Shown here in pieces: positions 21,655 to 32,936 of a stretch of DNA of 64,000 nt. Both the position numbers and the translations under genes were made by a program. Numbering within the stretch: position 1 is the stretch's first letter; every line of letters begins with the position of its first letter. Under the pieces are notes generated by a model. That model was not told the origin of the DNA. It did no database searches and saw only the letters and a program-made list of their open reading frames with translations. This DNA is from Pseudogymnoascus destructans (taxonomy: Eukaryota > Ascomycota > Leotiomycetes > Thelebolales > Thelebolaceae), in contig NW_020167552.1 in NCBI RefSeq assembly GCF_001641265.1, positions 124,001 through 188,000 of the forward strand. Direction: 5' to 3'.

Positions 21655-23237
21655 ATGAGTGATTCTGAGTTGTCTGACACCCCTGAGAATCTTGACGATC
21701 ATGTTATTTATGAAGATAACAGTAATGATGGAGTATTCTCATCGTCTTCGCTATCATTACCACAAAGCAGTACCGCAACACTACAGCTACCAGTCACTCA
21801 TTCTGCTCTTTTTACAAAGAATCTATATTCTCGTACTATCTTAAGAGGCTCTCCTAATAAGATGCAATATGCTTGTACGCAAGAAGGCTGTTCATATATG
21901 CCTGAAGCTAAACCGGTATCGCAAAATACAACAAGCAATTTATGGAGACATATTGAACTAAAGCATCCAACTATCTTTGAAGCGTCTTCAAAATCTACTC
22001 GAAAACTTCAGAATAAAGACAATATCCGCCCTCAGAACCGTGCATCTTTGTCTAGATTCTTCAAGCCAAATCCTCATGGTACAACTCCAGTGTCAGGCAC
22101 CAAATTCCGAGAATTGTTACTTGCATTCATCATTATGAATAATCTACCAATGAGATTGGTAGATAAATTCTCATTCCGGCAGCTAGTGCATTACCTCAAT
22201 CCTTCAGTCTTGAGTATTTCTTCAACGTCTTTGAAAAGGGACCTACACAGGCAATTTTGCTATCATCGAGGGCAGCTACAACTGGAACTGCATAATCATA
22301 TTAAAGCAGGTGGGCGATTATCACTTACGACTGATGCTTGGACTGCTATAAATGGAACAGATCATGCTGCTGTTACCGTACACTGGATATCAAAAGATTG
22401 GGTCCAACATTCAAGAATCCTAGATGTGATAAATCTACTTGAACCTATTATCACAAGAGACAATGTGTCAAATAATACAGCAATGCTCAACCAATACGAA
22501 TCAAGAGCAGCAGATGTTCCAACAACAACAAATCAGCCATGAGCTTTACTGTTAAAGATGGCGATGTACGATATATGGCACATATTATAAATCTAGCTGT
22601 TCAAGCAGCTCTTATGATGATGAAAGCTGTACCATCAGAAGAGCTTGAGAGCTATCGAGTTCAAGAGGGTTTAGCTTATACTCGGATTAATGCTATCTAT
22701 TCTGAAAAAGAAGAAGTTGTTAATGCTTTAACAAAGCTCCGCAAGCACATCTATGTGTTTAGGAATCGTCGAGGGTGGAAGGATAGACTTCCTTCTCATG
22801 CTATAGCCACTGGAATCAAGCCTGTTACTCTTACAATTGATATGCCAGTACGATGGAACTCAACATATCATATGATTCAAAATGCATTGTCAATGGAGGC
22901 ACCAATCACAGCCCTTTGTGCATCACAGACTCTTGATATAAGCATGCGTGATATCCAGATTTCTTCGAAAGAATGGGAATTACTTCATGCTCTTGCAGAG
23001 TTCTTTGAGATTTTTAAGCGTATCTCAGAAAAGGTGCAAGCAGATGGGTATCCAACACTTAACTACTGTGTTCCATATTATCTACGACTAATGGATAAAA
23101 TTAAGAAGATCAAGAAGACTGTTAAGCATACATGTATCAACGAAGCTTGTACTGCTGCATTCAACAAATTGGACGACTATTTCTCACTTGCAACAAGTAA
23201 AGACTCCATGTGTAATTTTGAAATCATCTGTAACTGA
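21655..23237 (+). pseudogene. hAT transposase, C-terminally truncated
   Basis: The ATG at 21655 opens an acidic N-terminus followed by a BED-type zinc finger (C-x4-C pair, then SNLWRHIELKH). The RNase H-like part includes LSLTTDAWTAINGTDHAAVT. Near 22540 a stop plus a one-base shift separate two frames, and the second frame continues with DVRYMAHIINLAVQ to 23237. The hATC dimerisation domain present in the second hAT (36910-39106) is absent, replaced by pogo coding. Confidence 0.85.
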
Positions 23238-23271
23238 GAGTAATTGCTGAGCTAGGTATTCGCTATATGGT

Positions 23272-24468
23272 GTTTTGGACTGCGACTTCTATAACTTTGA
23301 CGAAACTGGGTTTATGATGGGTGTGATTTGCCCTGCAATGGTTGTTACCCGTGCAGATCGACTTGGCAGAGGTAAGGCAGTTCAGCCAGGGAATCGGGAA
23401 TGGGCTACAGCGATTGCTTGTATCAACAGTGACGGCTGGAGTATTCCTCCATTTTTGGTAGTTAAAGGCAAGAATCATCTTGCAAATTGGTATACAGACG
23501 GCGGCCTTCCACACAACTGGGTTGTTAAACCGACAAGCAATGGATGGACAAACAATGAGACGGGTCTAGAATGGTTGAAACACTTCGACAAACATACTGC
23601 TGTTCGTGCAAGGGGTCCATATCGAATGCTGGTGTTAGACGGGCACGAGAGTCATGAATCGGCCGAGTTCCAAGAGTACTGCAAGGCACACAACATTATA
23701 ACTCTTGGACTACCTCCCCACTCGTCTCATTTAACTCAGCCACTTGATGTTGGGTGCTTTAGTGTGTTGAAGCGGGCATATGGTCAGCAGATTGAGACCT
23801 TCATTAAGGCTCATATCAACCACATTACCAAGGTCGAGTTCTTTCTCGCCTTTAGAGCAGCATATCTGGAATCCATGACAGCCCAAAACGCCCAGTCCGG
23901 GTTCCGCGGAGCTGGCTTAGTGCCTTTCGACCCGCAAGCAGTGCTTTCAAAGCTTGACGTGAGGTTACGGACTCCAACTCCCTCTAGACCCTCTACTGCC
24001 AACACCAACCCTTGGGTCTCCCAGACCCCTTCCAACCCAACTGAAGCTCTTTCACAAACAACCCTCGTTCGAAATCGAATTGCCCGTCACCAAGGAAGCT
24101 CGCCAACTCCACTCTTCGGGACAGTTATTGCATTGGCAAAGGGTACAGAGCGACTAGCACATGAGAACACCCTTCTGTCTGCTGAGGTACGTACCCTTCG
24201 AGCAGCCAACGAAGCCCTTAGCAAACGCCGCAGGGCTAAAAAGGCTCGTGTCCGTGAAGGAGGTGCACTTATAGTAGAGGATGCACAGGCTATTATCGCA
24301 CAGAAGGATGTGGATGAGCAGGTACGACGCGACGTACGTGCGGTTGGGGGTAGTCGCAAGGAGGGGCAACCGTCTAGGCGATGCTGTGGGATCTGTAGAA
24401 AAGCTGGTCATAATGCGCGAACTTGTCAAGAAGCTATAGATATGTCTAGTTCATCTGATTCCGCTTAG
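23272..24468 (+). pseudogene. pogo-type transposase, N-terminally truncated, inside the hAT element
   Basis: An open frame of nearly 400 residues begins within the catalytic core: DCDFYNFDETGFMMGV, then MLVLDGHESHESAEF, LTQPLDVGCF and a coiled coil. A CCHC knuckle (CCGICRKAGHNARTC) and an acidic end close it. It is clearly related to the 4337-5992 transposase but divergent. The N-terminal DNA-binding region and any pogo terminal repeat on the left are missing. It is free of stops although it cannot be translated from its own natural start. Whether it is expressed as a fusion or merely preserved is unknown. Confidence 0.85.
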
Positions 24469-24668
24469 TTATAGTTAATTTAATATGTTATGGTTGATTT
24501 ATTGATATTCAAAGTAGAATGCCAATGAAAAGTGTCCGAGGTACTGATATGTCTGACGTACTGATAAACCACGTTAGTTAAATATTTTCCATAGTTTTCA
24601 ATATTCTATACACTCTATTTAAGCCTCAAAGATTCGAATCATGACTCGAATTAGATTCGAGCCATGAT

Positions 24669-25039
24669 TGTAAGGATGCCTCCGTACCTAGATACTCGAA
24701 GAACCTGTCTCAGAACTGTTACGGTCACTACAAGCATGGAATCCGACTCGGTGGGGTTTCGAACCAGTAGAGGATCATATAGCGAGTTACACTATAGTGG
24801 GGGACGGTAAGTGTATAGGGTTCAGGGCCGATGCAGACCTGTTGCGGTGGAAGGTTCAGGGCTAGGGTTGGGATAACCGAGTCGGGCCCGTTTCGGGAGT
24901 TAAGGAAACAGACTCAACGGGGTTCCCCCTTCATCTTTTTTGTATCCTTCATAGTAGACCTATAGGATAGCATCCGTTTAGCCTCCGACTCGCACTCTCA
25001 TATGCTATTACTGTGAGCTGGGTGCCCTGTGTCATTACA
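24669..25039. mobile_element. Solo LTR, family 4 (371 bp)
   Basis: TGTAAGGATGCC to GTCATTACA with a perfect ATGAT duplication (24664-24668, 25040-25044). It is nested in hAT element 1. Confidence 0.85.
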
Positions 25040-25472
25040 ATGATTCGGCGAATACCTCAAAAATATGAATGAATCACCAAATCGCCGAATCATATTCGGG
25101 AGGTGATTCGCCGCACACTGTCACAAAGGTAGTTTCAGAAGCACTCTGGCTGCAACAGATCATGAAGCAGATGATGTACACTAGTGATGACATTCAAGCT
25201 ATACAAATCTATAGAGACAACCAAGGCTCACTAAGCTTGGCTAAAAACCCTAAGTTCCATTAGAGAACTAAGCACATTAATGTAAAGCACCACTTTATTA
25301 GGGAGCACATCGAAAAGGGAACTATCGACTTATGGTATGTGGAAACCGCCAACATGGTAGCCGATGGACTTACTAAGCTACTACCCGCTATACAACATAA
25401 GAAGTTCATACAACAACTCTAGATGAAGGTGGCCATGGTCTAGGAAAGGGCCGATTTAGGCACACAAAGGGG

Positions 25473-25752
25473 TGTGTCAAAATAAGGGGTGGTTGCTCTA
25501 ACCTAAATCCTAAGGCGTGCGGTGGCTACCTACCGAGGTAGCGCGCCTCACTCGGAGTATATAGATTCTATAGATTGCTTCACTCTAACAACAACAAAAC
25601 AATCACATACACTAGTGCTCTGCTGTTCACCATTATTACTTTTACTTCTACTGCTATACTAAGATAATCCACTTGGTTCAACAGTATATATAGGGGCTTC
25701 GCCCCCTATAGTTTCTCAATCAAGTTGTTAAACTCCAATTATGTGTTTAACA
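25473..25752 (+). mobile_element. Copia 3' LTR, family 3 (280 bp)
   Basis: It begins TGTGTCAAAATAAGG after a purine-rich tract (AAAGGGG) that could be the polypurine primer, and ends GTGTTTAACA. It lies 50 bases after the Copia pol stop, in the place expected for a 3' LTR. A short TATATATAGG box and a small GGGGCTTCGCCCC hairpin lie inside. Confidence 0.7.
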
Positions 25753-26242
25753 GGTTATAAGCCTAGGTTAAGCTCATGATGTGCTGCGCTAAATGCACAT
25801 AATTAACGGCTTCCCTCATAGCTCTTGTAGGAGAGAGTAGCTATGTTGTACGATCGAGTGAAGGATTCGCTGTCACAGAAAGCCTCCTCACAACTACCAT
25901 TACATAGCAGAAGCAGCACTAATTACAAGACGAGTGTAGGGCACACCAAGCAAGTGATTACTTTGAACATAAGACCTAGGAAAGCCAGATTCGACACCAT
26001 GAGGGTGTGCAAGCGGTCAACACCACCATAGCAATGGTGCGTAGGTAGCGGGTAGTGAGCGCGGTCATACAGGATAGGATGGGCTAGGGAAGAGGGATAG
26101 GCAGAGACTTGGGTTATTGGGTACTATAAGGGCAGGGGCAATAGGGGCGCTGTTGCAGAGGCAACACAGTATAGCGTAAGGAGCGTGTTAGAACTGCGTT
26201 CCTGGTAGTACGCTACACATGCGTAGCCTGTATACCAACTGT
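25753..26242. other. Unassigned, retroelement-like surroundings
   Basis: No coding region recognised. It lies between the 3' LTR and a second partial copy of that LTR's end. Confidence 0.4.
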
Positions 26243-26311
26243 GTATATATAGGGGCTTCGCCCCCCGTAGTTTCTCAATCAAGTCGTCAAACTCCAATTA
26301 TGTGTTCAACA
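26243..26311 (+). repeat. Family-3 LTR end, 69-bp fragment
   Basis: It repeats the last 70 or so bases of the LTR at 25473-25752 with few changes, including the hairpin and the TGTGTTCAACA end. Confidence 0.7.
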
Positions 26312-28748
26312 GAGGGAAAGTAGAGGACTAAGGCAAATGCGATGCTTCATTCATACAATTAACAGGCTTATAGATTTAACTTCACTAGGCAAACCATCGT
26401 TCCCTCCGTCAGGTTGTCACGTGTTCCTGTGTAACAGTGTGGCTGGGAACTGGTCATCCCGACGTTCCCACAGACCCAGAACCCTCACAGCAGCCTCCTA
26501 CACTCAGATCTGCGGGCTTTTTGTCATCCAGGGCATCATTTCCCACATCTGATCTTGGGAAAAGCGGGAAGGAACCAAGCAGCCGACACCCCCTTTCTGC
26601 GACCTCTCCGCAACCCTCATGCCGAACCGAACGCCATGAGAGATTCCCAGAGACAACACGGGGTTTACCATGGATCTCCATGACGATATCAGGGTGATCT
26701 GTAAGTCAGAAACGGCGTTCTAGAAGCGTTACAACCCGCATTCCACGATACTCCCGAACCCGGAGTATTTCTGCGGCACCGCCGCTCGATTCCTCGTAAA
26801 TCCTGTGCCACAAAAACGACCATCTCAATCTCAATCTCAACGAAACGCACAGCCCCATCGCGGCGGGATTTAACATTCCAACCCCCATTGTTGCCGCAGC
26901 GAGCGTTGGAAGTGGTACAAGATACAGTAAGTGCGAAGAACTCGTTACCGCCGATCCGCCCGCCGCGCTCGCTCGGTGCAGGGTGGGTAGGCACATGGGT
27001 TCGTTTGCTCACCAATCTCACTCCGGGCATGTCCGAGCTGGTCGTTACACAACCGCGGTAACCATACCATGGCGAGAAGAGAAACTGCGAGCCAGATCTC
27101 TGCCGTTATATTTGCTGTGGATACGCGAGAGAGCGATATATGGTTCTCCACGGTGCCGCTGAGCGGAACCGCTGTTTTTTTGATGGGGCGAGTGCGGATG
27201 AGTGCACGGCGCACGGATGGAGGAGGGGTGATATGTTATTTGTCTGTTCGCGGGACAGAAGGAGAGAAGGGAGAACGGCTTGAGTAGACGCGTCAGGGAT
27301 CACAAGCTGTGGAGTTGAGCGGTATATTGAGGCTCTTATGTGATATATTGCCGTACGAAATAATACACTTGCAAGTTTTCGTCACTTTACTATTTCCTAT
27401 CCTTCCCTACCTGATTCACCGCGTCTACTCCTCCCACCACACAACAGCGCTTATCCCGAAGAATTTACCCGTGCAGAATATGCAAGTCATACCCATCGTT
27501 TGCATGCAAGGTATGCTCGCAGCAACCGACCCCCACTTACGTTGCCGCTTCCCGCCGACACGTTTGCTATACCAACCTTGGTACGGCTCCCCCCTCCCAT
27601 CGGAGGGCTCCCCGGAGCCGTGTCGGGAAGGGGGGGGGTCGTAGGATGGTCCCTGTTCTGGTCACTAGGCAATATGGTGTGCAATACGGTGGATATGACA
27701 ATGTCCCGCACAAACTAAGCTGAAGTTAGATATCACAACACTTGATCGGGCCTTACTTGATGGGGTGGTCTGGGCGCTGGTGCCGCAATGCCAGGGAAAT
27801 GTGGCCGGGATATTGGACATATTGGACTGGACTGGTAAAATGTCATCCGCTACCCGTTTTCAATAACTGACCCACCGCCGCTGTTGCTGCGGAAGAGGAG
27901 TGGAGGTGGGGGCTAGTCGATCTTCCCCCCCAACGGCCTTGAGCCTCTCCCAACCCGCTGTAGTGGCGGGGATAGGGGTGTTATGGATAGATGAACTTGG
28001 AAGTTTACAGAGCGAATGTGGTTGGTCGTTTCCGCAGGGGAGCGAGCTTGCGGCTCCCGAGACGGGGTGGGGAAGGGGATCTGGATGGGGGTAGGTAAGG
28101 GTGATTTATGACTCTCAGTTTTTCCATTGTAATCTACTTGGGGTTACGGGGCCGAGGTGGGCGAATATTGTTTCTTCGTACGATCTGTGGATAATGGGAA
28201 TATATGATTCTTCACATACCTCCTACTAGAGAAAAGGTCTTCACTATTCCTATCCATGCACTACTTCTCCCCGTTGTCCAAAATCTTGGTTCATTATCCA
28301 CATCTCTCCCATCCCCGTTACCGGACTGTGCCTCTGTGACGGCACGGCGCGTCCCCACTCCTGTGGAGTGTTCTCAGCCACCTAGTCATCATCCGCGGAC
28401 TTTGAATCCATGGTAAGTGAACGCAACTATCTCACCTTGACGGGCCGTAGCATGAGGTCTTTTGGCGGTCTGGGAGTGTCTGACGCAGGCGTGTAGGTGG
28501 GGATATCTGTTTGAGAGAATCTTAAATCAGAGGAGGAGCTGTGTATAACGCATGCACCAGCACAAGCAGAAGCAGGATCCCATCCTCAAAACCGTCAGTC
28601 ATTACACAGCACATACGACGTTCTTCTCCCCAGCACCTCCGGATGGTGCATCAATCGCCGTAGGGAAAACGCAAAACATCGATGCTCTCACCCTTCCGAT
28701 CCCATCCGCAACCACCTAAGACAGAACGAGCGGTGAGGCATAACCACA
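26312..28748. other. Host-type intergenic region
   Basis: Base composition rises relative to the transposon blocks on the left. I see only short unconvincing frames on both strands. It probably contains the upstream region of the Myb-like gene; no specific promoter element is claimed. Confidence 0.4.
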
Positions 28749-28832
28749 ATGCATATCAACTTACACCCCCGTCCTTTGTCCGTTCGTGGGCCTTACAGAA
28801 TCGTGCCGCGACAACACCGCGGCCTTGTTGAG

Positions 28833-30442
28833 ATGACGGGGAGCGAGTTTAACTCTTTGTCCGGCCCCGGCGGAGGAGCACACTCTATGCCGTCCGTGTC
28901 GACTGGCCTCATCGCGGATAACAGTGATTGGGATACCGCTTCCACGGGGCTAGAGGGACTTTTCCAGCACGGCGGCGGTGGTCCTGGGTATTCGGTATGT
29001 GATTATACATACAACTTGGATGATAACCACGATACTGATGGACGCCCAAGAACCCCCCATTCCCATTCCCCACACCAGCGTCAGCGTTTGGGGGAGCGTA
29101 TACTTCCTTCCCCACCGAAAACAGCGTGTCAAGCATAGCAGCGGCAGTGGGGAGGGGTTTTGAAACACAGGCGATGCTCCAGCAACAGCAGCAGCGGTTT
29201 AGTACACAAGTGCTTTCCTACCACCACATGACGTGCAAATTCGCTTCCAGGCCTCCACCGCCGCCGCCGTCGTCGCTGGAGGGATTCCAGATTTCGCAGA
29301 CACAGGGGAGCGAGTATTGGAGCGCCCTTGCCACCACTGCTGCAGCGTCAAACCAGAGTAATACTTGGAAAATGGATTATAATAACAATAACCCCCTATC
29401 TGATTTCACCCGCCAATGCACATACGACGAGTTTATCCCTATACCTCTGCAGACGGGGAGGCTATCTTCGTTCTCTCTGGGTGAGGATGGTCAGTCACCT
29501 GATATTCTGCATTTCAGCCCCAACGACGATGGGGGCCAGGGTTATGGCGAGAAACGCTGGGGGGATACACTTAAATGCCATGGGCAGAACTTACCTCCGC
29601 ACCACGGACTACCATACACATTCTTCGACGACAGCAACAGTGCGAATGCCCCCGCCTTCCCGCCTTGGACAGATACACCGGGTCTAGGCACCGTGTCACC
29701 CAAAGCACTCACGCTCAGCTCGTCGTCGATCTCGTTCTCTGGATCGTCGAGCTCGGAGTGTGGATCCTTGGACTCAGTGTCGACGCATGATGGACCTTTC
29801 CAGGCTGCTGGAGGGGAGATACAGGGTTTGCAAGAGGGGTTGAAGCAGGAGAGGGGAGAGGAGGTGAAGGGTAGGCATAAGTTGCCCACGAGGCCGGTGA
29901 GGCAGTATGTTGCTATCGCGCCTAGTGTTGAGCGGGCTAGGCAGGCGAGGACGGGGAGTGAGGGGGAGGTTAAGGTGCGTCCCTCCTCCCTCTTCCCCGA
30001 TGACAATTACTCACACATTCAGGACTCCTCATCACCAGCACCACCACGAAATCCCCCCACCTCCACCCCCCACCCGCAAACCCGCAGCACCAAAGACGCA
30101 TTCCTCATCACCTCCAAACGGGCCGGAATGTCGTACCGCGCGATCCGACAAGCCGGGAACTTCAGCGAAGCCGAGTCCACGCTACGCGGTCGCTACCGCA
30201 CGCTCACCAAACATAAAGAGGAGAGGGTGCGGAGGCCGGAGTGGACGGAGGGGGATGTGAGGTTGTTGCGGGAGGCGGTGGAGAGGTTTAGGTGCGGGAA
30301 GGGGAGGGGGGGGGGTAGGGGCGGGAAGACCCCGTGGAAGAGGGTCGCGGAGTATATTGAGGGGAATGGGGGGAGTTATCGGTTTGGGAATGCTACTTGT
30401 AGGAAGATGTGGGATCGGTTGGGGGAGGAGGAGGAGGGGTAG
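28833..30442 (+). CDS. Myb/SANT-like DNA-binding regulator
   Basis: The conserved part is C-terminal (about 30080-30440): DAFLITSKRAGMSYRAIR, then STLRGRYRTLTKHKEERVR, PEWTEGDVRLLREAVERF, PWKRVAEYI and GGSYRFGNATCRKMWDRL. This is the Myb-like domain found once per genome-type regulator in many Leotiomycetes and Sordariomycetes. The N-terminal two thirds are Ser/Pro/Gln-rich and disordered. An intron is likely at 29975-30022 (GTGCGT to TTCAG, 48 bases, frame-neutral). The upstream frame (MTGSEFNSLSG at 28833, or an earlier ATG at 28749) must join the main frame through another intron between about 28995 and 29085 that I could not place exactly. It is presumably nuclear, with unknown targets. 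Confidence 0.75.
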
Positions 30443-30492
30443 TCGTAGGGGGGAAAGAGGGGTAGAATTAGATAATTAGATCGGGAGGCTAG

Positions 30493-30877
30493 TTGATAAT
30501 AGGCGTTATTAGCAATTTCCTGTCCCTACTTGGTAACTGGACAATCTGCTTTGGCGTTATTCTCGCCATTGAAACCTTTTGGTTTCGCCCTCGCAATGGC
30601 GGCTACGATCTCGAAGGTTGGCAGGACCAGGACCGGATGCCCTTGGGTATCGCAGCTTGCGTGAGTCTAGCTCTAGGCCTTGGTGTCAGCTTTCTAGGTA
30701 TGAATCAGACTTGGGTAAGTGTTTAGTCTCCTGGCTTTTACTACGTTGACCAGACAAAAACAGTTCGACGGACCAGCAGCTAAGGCAATTGGACAATATG
30801 GAAACTATTTCACATTGGTTGCTATTTGTCTCTCCTACCCTGTTCTCCGACACCATTTATTTCCCACAATATGTTAA
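30493..30877 (+). pseudogene. FCY-type purine-cytosine permease (NCS1), C-terminal fragment
   Basis: Two exons (30493-30714 and 30764-30877, intron GTAAGT...AACAG) encode the end of an NCS1 nucleobase transporter: GNWTICFGVILAIETFWFRP, GYDLEGWQDQDRMP, then GVSFLGMNQTW joined to FDGPAAKAIG, and a last membrane segment. About four fifths of the protein, including the first ten or so membrane segments, are missing upstream, where Myb gene 3' sequence lies instead. It is therefore a truncated relic, although its splice sites and frame are intact. Confidence 0.8.
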
Positions 30878-30878
30878 C

Positions 30879-31994
30879 TCACTCCTCTGTGTATACGCTG
30901 CCGTATGTCGCGCGCAATCTGGAACTCAAGTGTTGACCGGCCGTCAAAGCTGACAGGGCCTCTGCATCTGCCACGCCGCCACCATGGCCCACGATCTTGC
31001 CCTTGAAATCCGCCGCTCTCTCCTCTATGAGTGGCGATGGTATTGGCGTCAACACGGTATAATCCGCCGGCTGTACGAATATCGCTATTGAGAACCGATC
31101 CGAATCGCCCTTGCTATCATTGTCCGAAGGCGGTGCGACGACAACGCGATGGACGGTCGATTTGAGCAGTCCATTGGTCCAATAACTCAAGAGGTCCCCA
31201 ATATTCACAACTATCGGCGGGAAGGTCTTGGAATGGTAATTTTCGGGGAACACTGGCACGCTCGCCCATGTTTTTCCCTCTGGGGTTAGGATCTCGAGGC
31301 CTGGTTGGTTGGGCCGAGTGAAAAGGAGGGTAATACTTCCATAATCTGAGTGAGCCCCTGCTCGGATATCAGCTTCGGAGTCATAGTCAGAGTCCGATGG
31401 AAGTGCTGGATAGTAGAGGAAGCGTGCGGAAAGGGATGCCTTCTCGTGAGATCGGACCAGCCAGTCAACATCCTCGATTGAAAGACCGAGTGCGATGAGC
31501 CGAAGGATACGGGTGGCTATTCTGCGACATCTGGCGTGAAAGTCGCGGAGCGCTGCATCATTCTCTTGGAACGTTGTGGGAATTGATTGACGCCATTGGC
31601 CAGTGGTGGGATCTGGATCAGCTAAGTTGAAGGCTTGCTTGAAGTCGCCTCGTTTATGTTTTGTCGGATCGAGATTCTCAACGTGCATTCCGACGAAGCC
31701 ACGGTTGTTTTTGATTCTGCACTCTTCTTTCTCGGAAACAGGGGAATCTTTGAAAAAGGATCGTGATATATCAAATACGTGATCAACAGTTTCTTCATTG
31801 AGGTCATATGGTCCACTATCACCTCCACTTTCAGATGCTGGTGATCCGGCAATCCACAAGAACCCCCATTTGACTGCTGATTTTACAATTGCTCTCCCCA
31901 GCTCGGGTGTCTCTTGACAGATGTCAAACAGAGGCAGATCAATCGACTTTTCGGAGGCAGCGTCCGCACCGTTGGATAACGTGACTGGAGGCAT
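30879..31994 (-). CDS. 2-oxoglutarate/Fe(II)-dependent dioxygenase (IPNS-like)
   Basis: An intact intronless 371-residue frame. The N-terminal DIOX_N-type part starts IDLPLFDICQ and has WGFLWIAG. The catalytic barrel carries the iron ligands in AHSDYGSITLLF (H-x-D, about residue 215) and STVHRVV (second His, about 278), plus the 2-oxoglutarate-binding RFSIAIF (about 300). This is the isopenicillin-N-synthase-like fold used in fungi for pyrimidine or secondary-metabolite oxidations; the substrate cannot be told from sequence. Its stop lies one base from that of the permease fragment, tail to tail. A nucleobase role is only a hint from that neighbour. Confidence 0.9.
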   Translation of the reverse strand: MPPVTLSNGADAASEKSIDLPLFDICQETPELGRAIVKSAVKWGFLWIAGSPASESGGDSGPYDLNEETVDHVFDISRSFFKDSPVSEKEECRIKNNRGFVGMHVENLDPTKHKRGDFKQAFNLADPDPTTGQWRQSIPTTFQENDAALRDFHARCRRIATRILRLIALGLSIEDVDWLVRSHEKASLSARFLYYPALPSDSDYDSEADIRAGAHSDYGSITLLFTRPNQPGLEILTPEGKTWASVPVFPENYHSKTFPPIVVNIGDLLSYWTNGLLKSTVHRVVVAPPSDNDSKGDSDRFSIAIFVQPADYTVLTPIPSPLIEERAADFKGKIVGHGGGVADAEALSALTAGQHLSSRLRATYGSVYTEE

Positions 31995-32340
31995 TACTGA
32001 ATAACTGGAAGATGGAAGATAAAAGATAGAAGATAGAAGACGGTTGCTGGCCCTTAATTGGAATCCTGATTTACGTTATATGATGACTCTGGCGCTGGTC
32101 CGTCAAGAACTAACCAAGGGAGACGCCGGCGGTCTGAGGCGCCCGATTGGGCGACAGCCTTCACAGTTGAGATAGAAGCGGGGTTTGAGCCCTCGGTGTA
32201 TGACTAGCGACCGTGAATTGAGAGAGAAGCCCCTCTAACGGCGAGTACTACGAAGTACAGTTGTTAGATCCAACGAGAACGTGGAGTCAGTATTCAATCG
32301 CTTTCTGGGAGATGACTCTACTCTTATCTATCCCCATGAT
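31995..32340. promoter_or_regulatory. Upstream region of the dioxygenase
   Basis: Presumed promoter of the minus-strand dioxygenase. A short purine-rich run of GAAGATAGAA-type repeats precedes the ATG. Nothing else recognised. Confidence 0.35.
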
Positions 32341-32936
32341 GAATGATGATGATGATGATGATATTTATTTACGTCTAGCGGGACGCGGGTGTAACCCGCG
32401 GCCCTAAGACCTCCCGAAGAGTATGGGGATGTGCTAAGCTATGGGTTTATGTACAGAGTATGACCTTAGAGAGCAGTTCTTGCGTATTTGCGTAGCTGTA
32501 GGGCCCGTTGACTAAGCGCCTTCCCCGCTAGTTGGGATGGTGTCAGGTTTGCTAGTAGAGGGCGGTGCCTCGGAGGTTCTCCCGAAAGGGGGTGTATGCG
32601 GGACCGGTTGGTCTAATGTTATAAGCCACTGCGAGTGTGGTGTGTAGTGTGCCCTACGGCCTTGCTGCGGAGTTGTAGCTCTGTAGCTTGGTAGCAGGTG
32701 GTAACATAGTAGGAAAAATAGAAATGAGTGTCTTTGAACAAAGTATAGTGTCGTTAAAGGGAATGTAGGGGTGTTTGACCTAGACCCCGACTGCTAGTTT
32801 GCAAAAATATAGAGTAAATATCCTCTAGGACTATGTCGCGTTAACCTAGAGCCCCTACTGGCAGAAGCTGTGGCTTTCTCGGGCTATATAGGGATAAGTT
32901 GTGCTAGGCTAGCCTAGGAGGTGCAGATTTTTGTGT
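32341..32936 (-). mobile_element. Probable LINE (Tad-like) 3' end with ATC tail
   Basis: Read on the minus strand the segment ends with CGTAAATAAAT followed by seven or so ATC units (32341-32366), after a stretch containing GGGAGGTCTTAGGGCCGCGG. Short microsatellite tails and 5' truncation are typical of Tad-clade non-LTR retrotransposons in fungi. No reverse transcriptase is left, so the call rests on the tail and general look. Confidence 0.4.

Larger units (their letters stand above)
21416..25120 (+). mobile_element. hAT element 1, chimeric, 3705 bp
   Basis: Termini CAGTGTGCAGCGAATCA and its complement (one mismatch) are flanked by a perfect 8-bp duplication TCACAAAG (21408-21415, 25121-25128), the hAT hallmark. 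Subterminal GATTCG repeats occur at both ends. The interior holds the first two thirds of a hAT transposase, then the catalytic part of a pogo transposase, then a family-4 solo LTR. It lies in the Copia RNase H region. Confidence 0.92.
20420..25422 (+). pseudogene. Ty1/Copia pol fragment (RT and RNase H), split by a hAT element
   Basis: Coding from 20420 gives TFARVCKTTTWKLAIA and LEIEQADV, then YVDDMLMIG (the Copia RT catalytic motif) at about 20750, EDLGPASYFVGVRITRNRE, YRVSLLSRFL and the RNase H part up to QSTTEAEYYALTKQC. After the hAT element it resumes at 25129 with SEALWLQQIM, YRDNQGSLS and KHINVKHHFIRE, the end of Copia RNase H, stopping at 25420-25422. Several TAG and TAA codons and a 114-bp internal duplication make it nonfunctional. 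Gag, protease and integrase are missing. Confidence 0.85.

Noticed and set aside
26689..27030. A 113-codon minus-strand frame in the host intergenic region
   Set aside because: No domain, no splice partners and overlapping competing frames; treated as chance.
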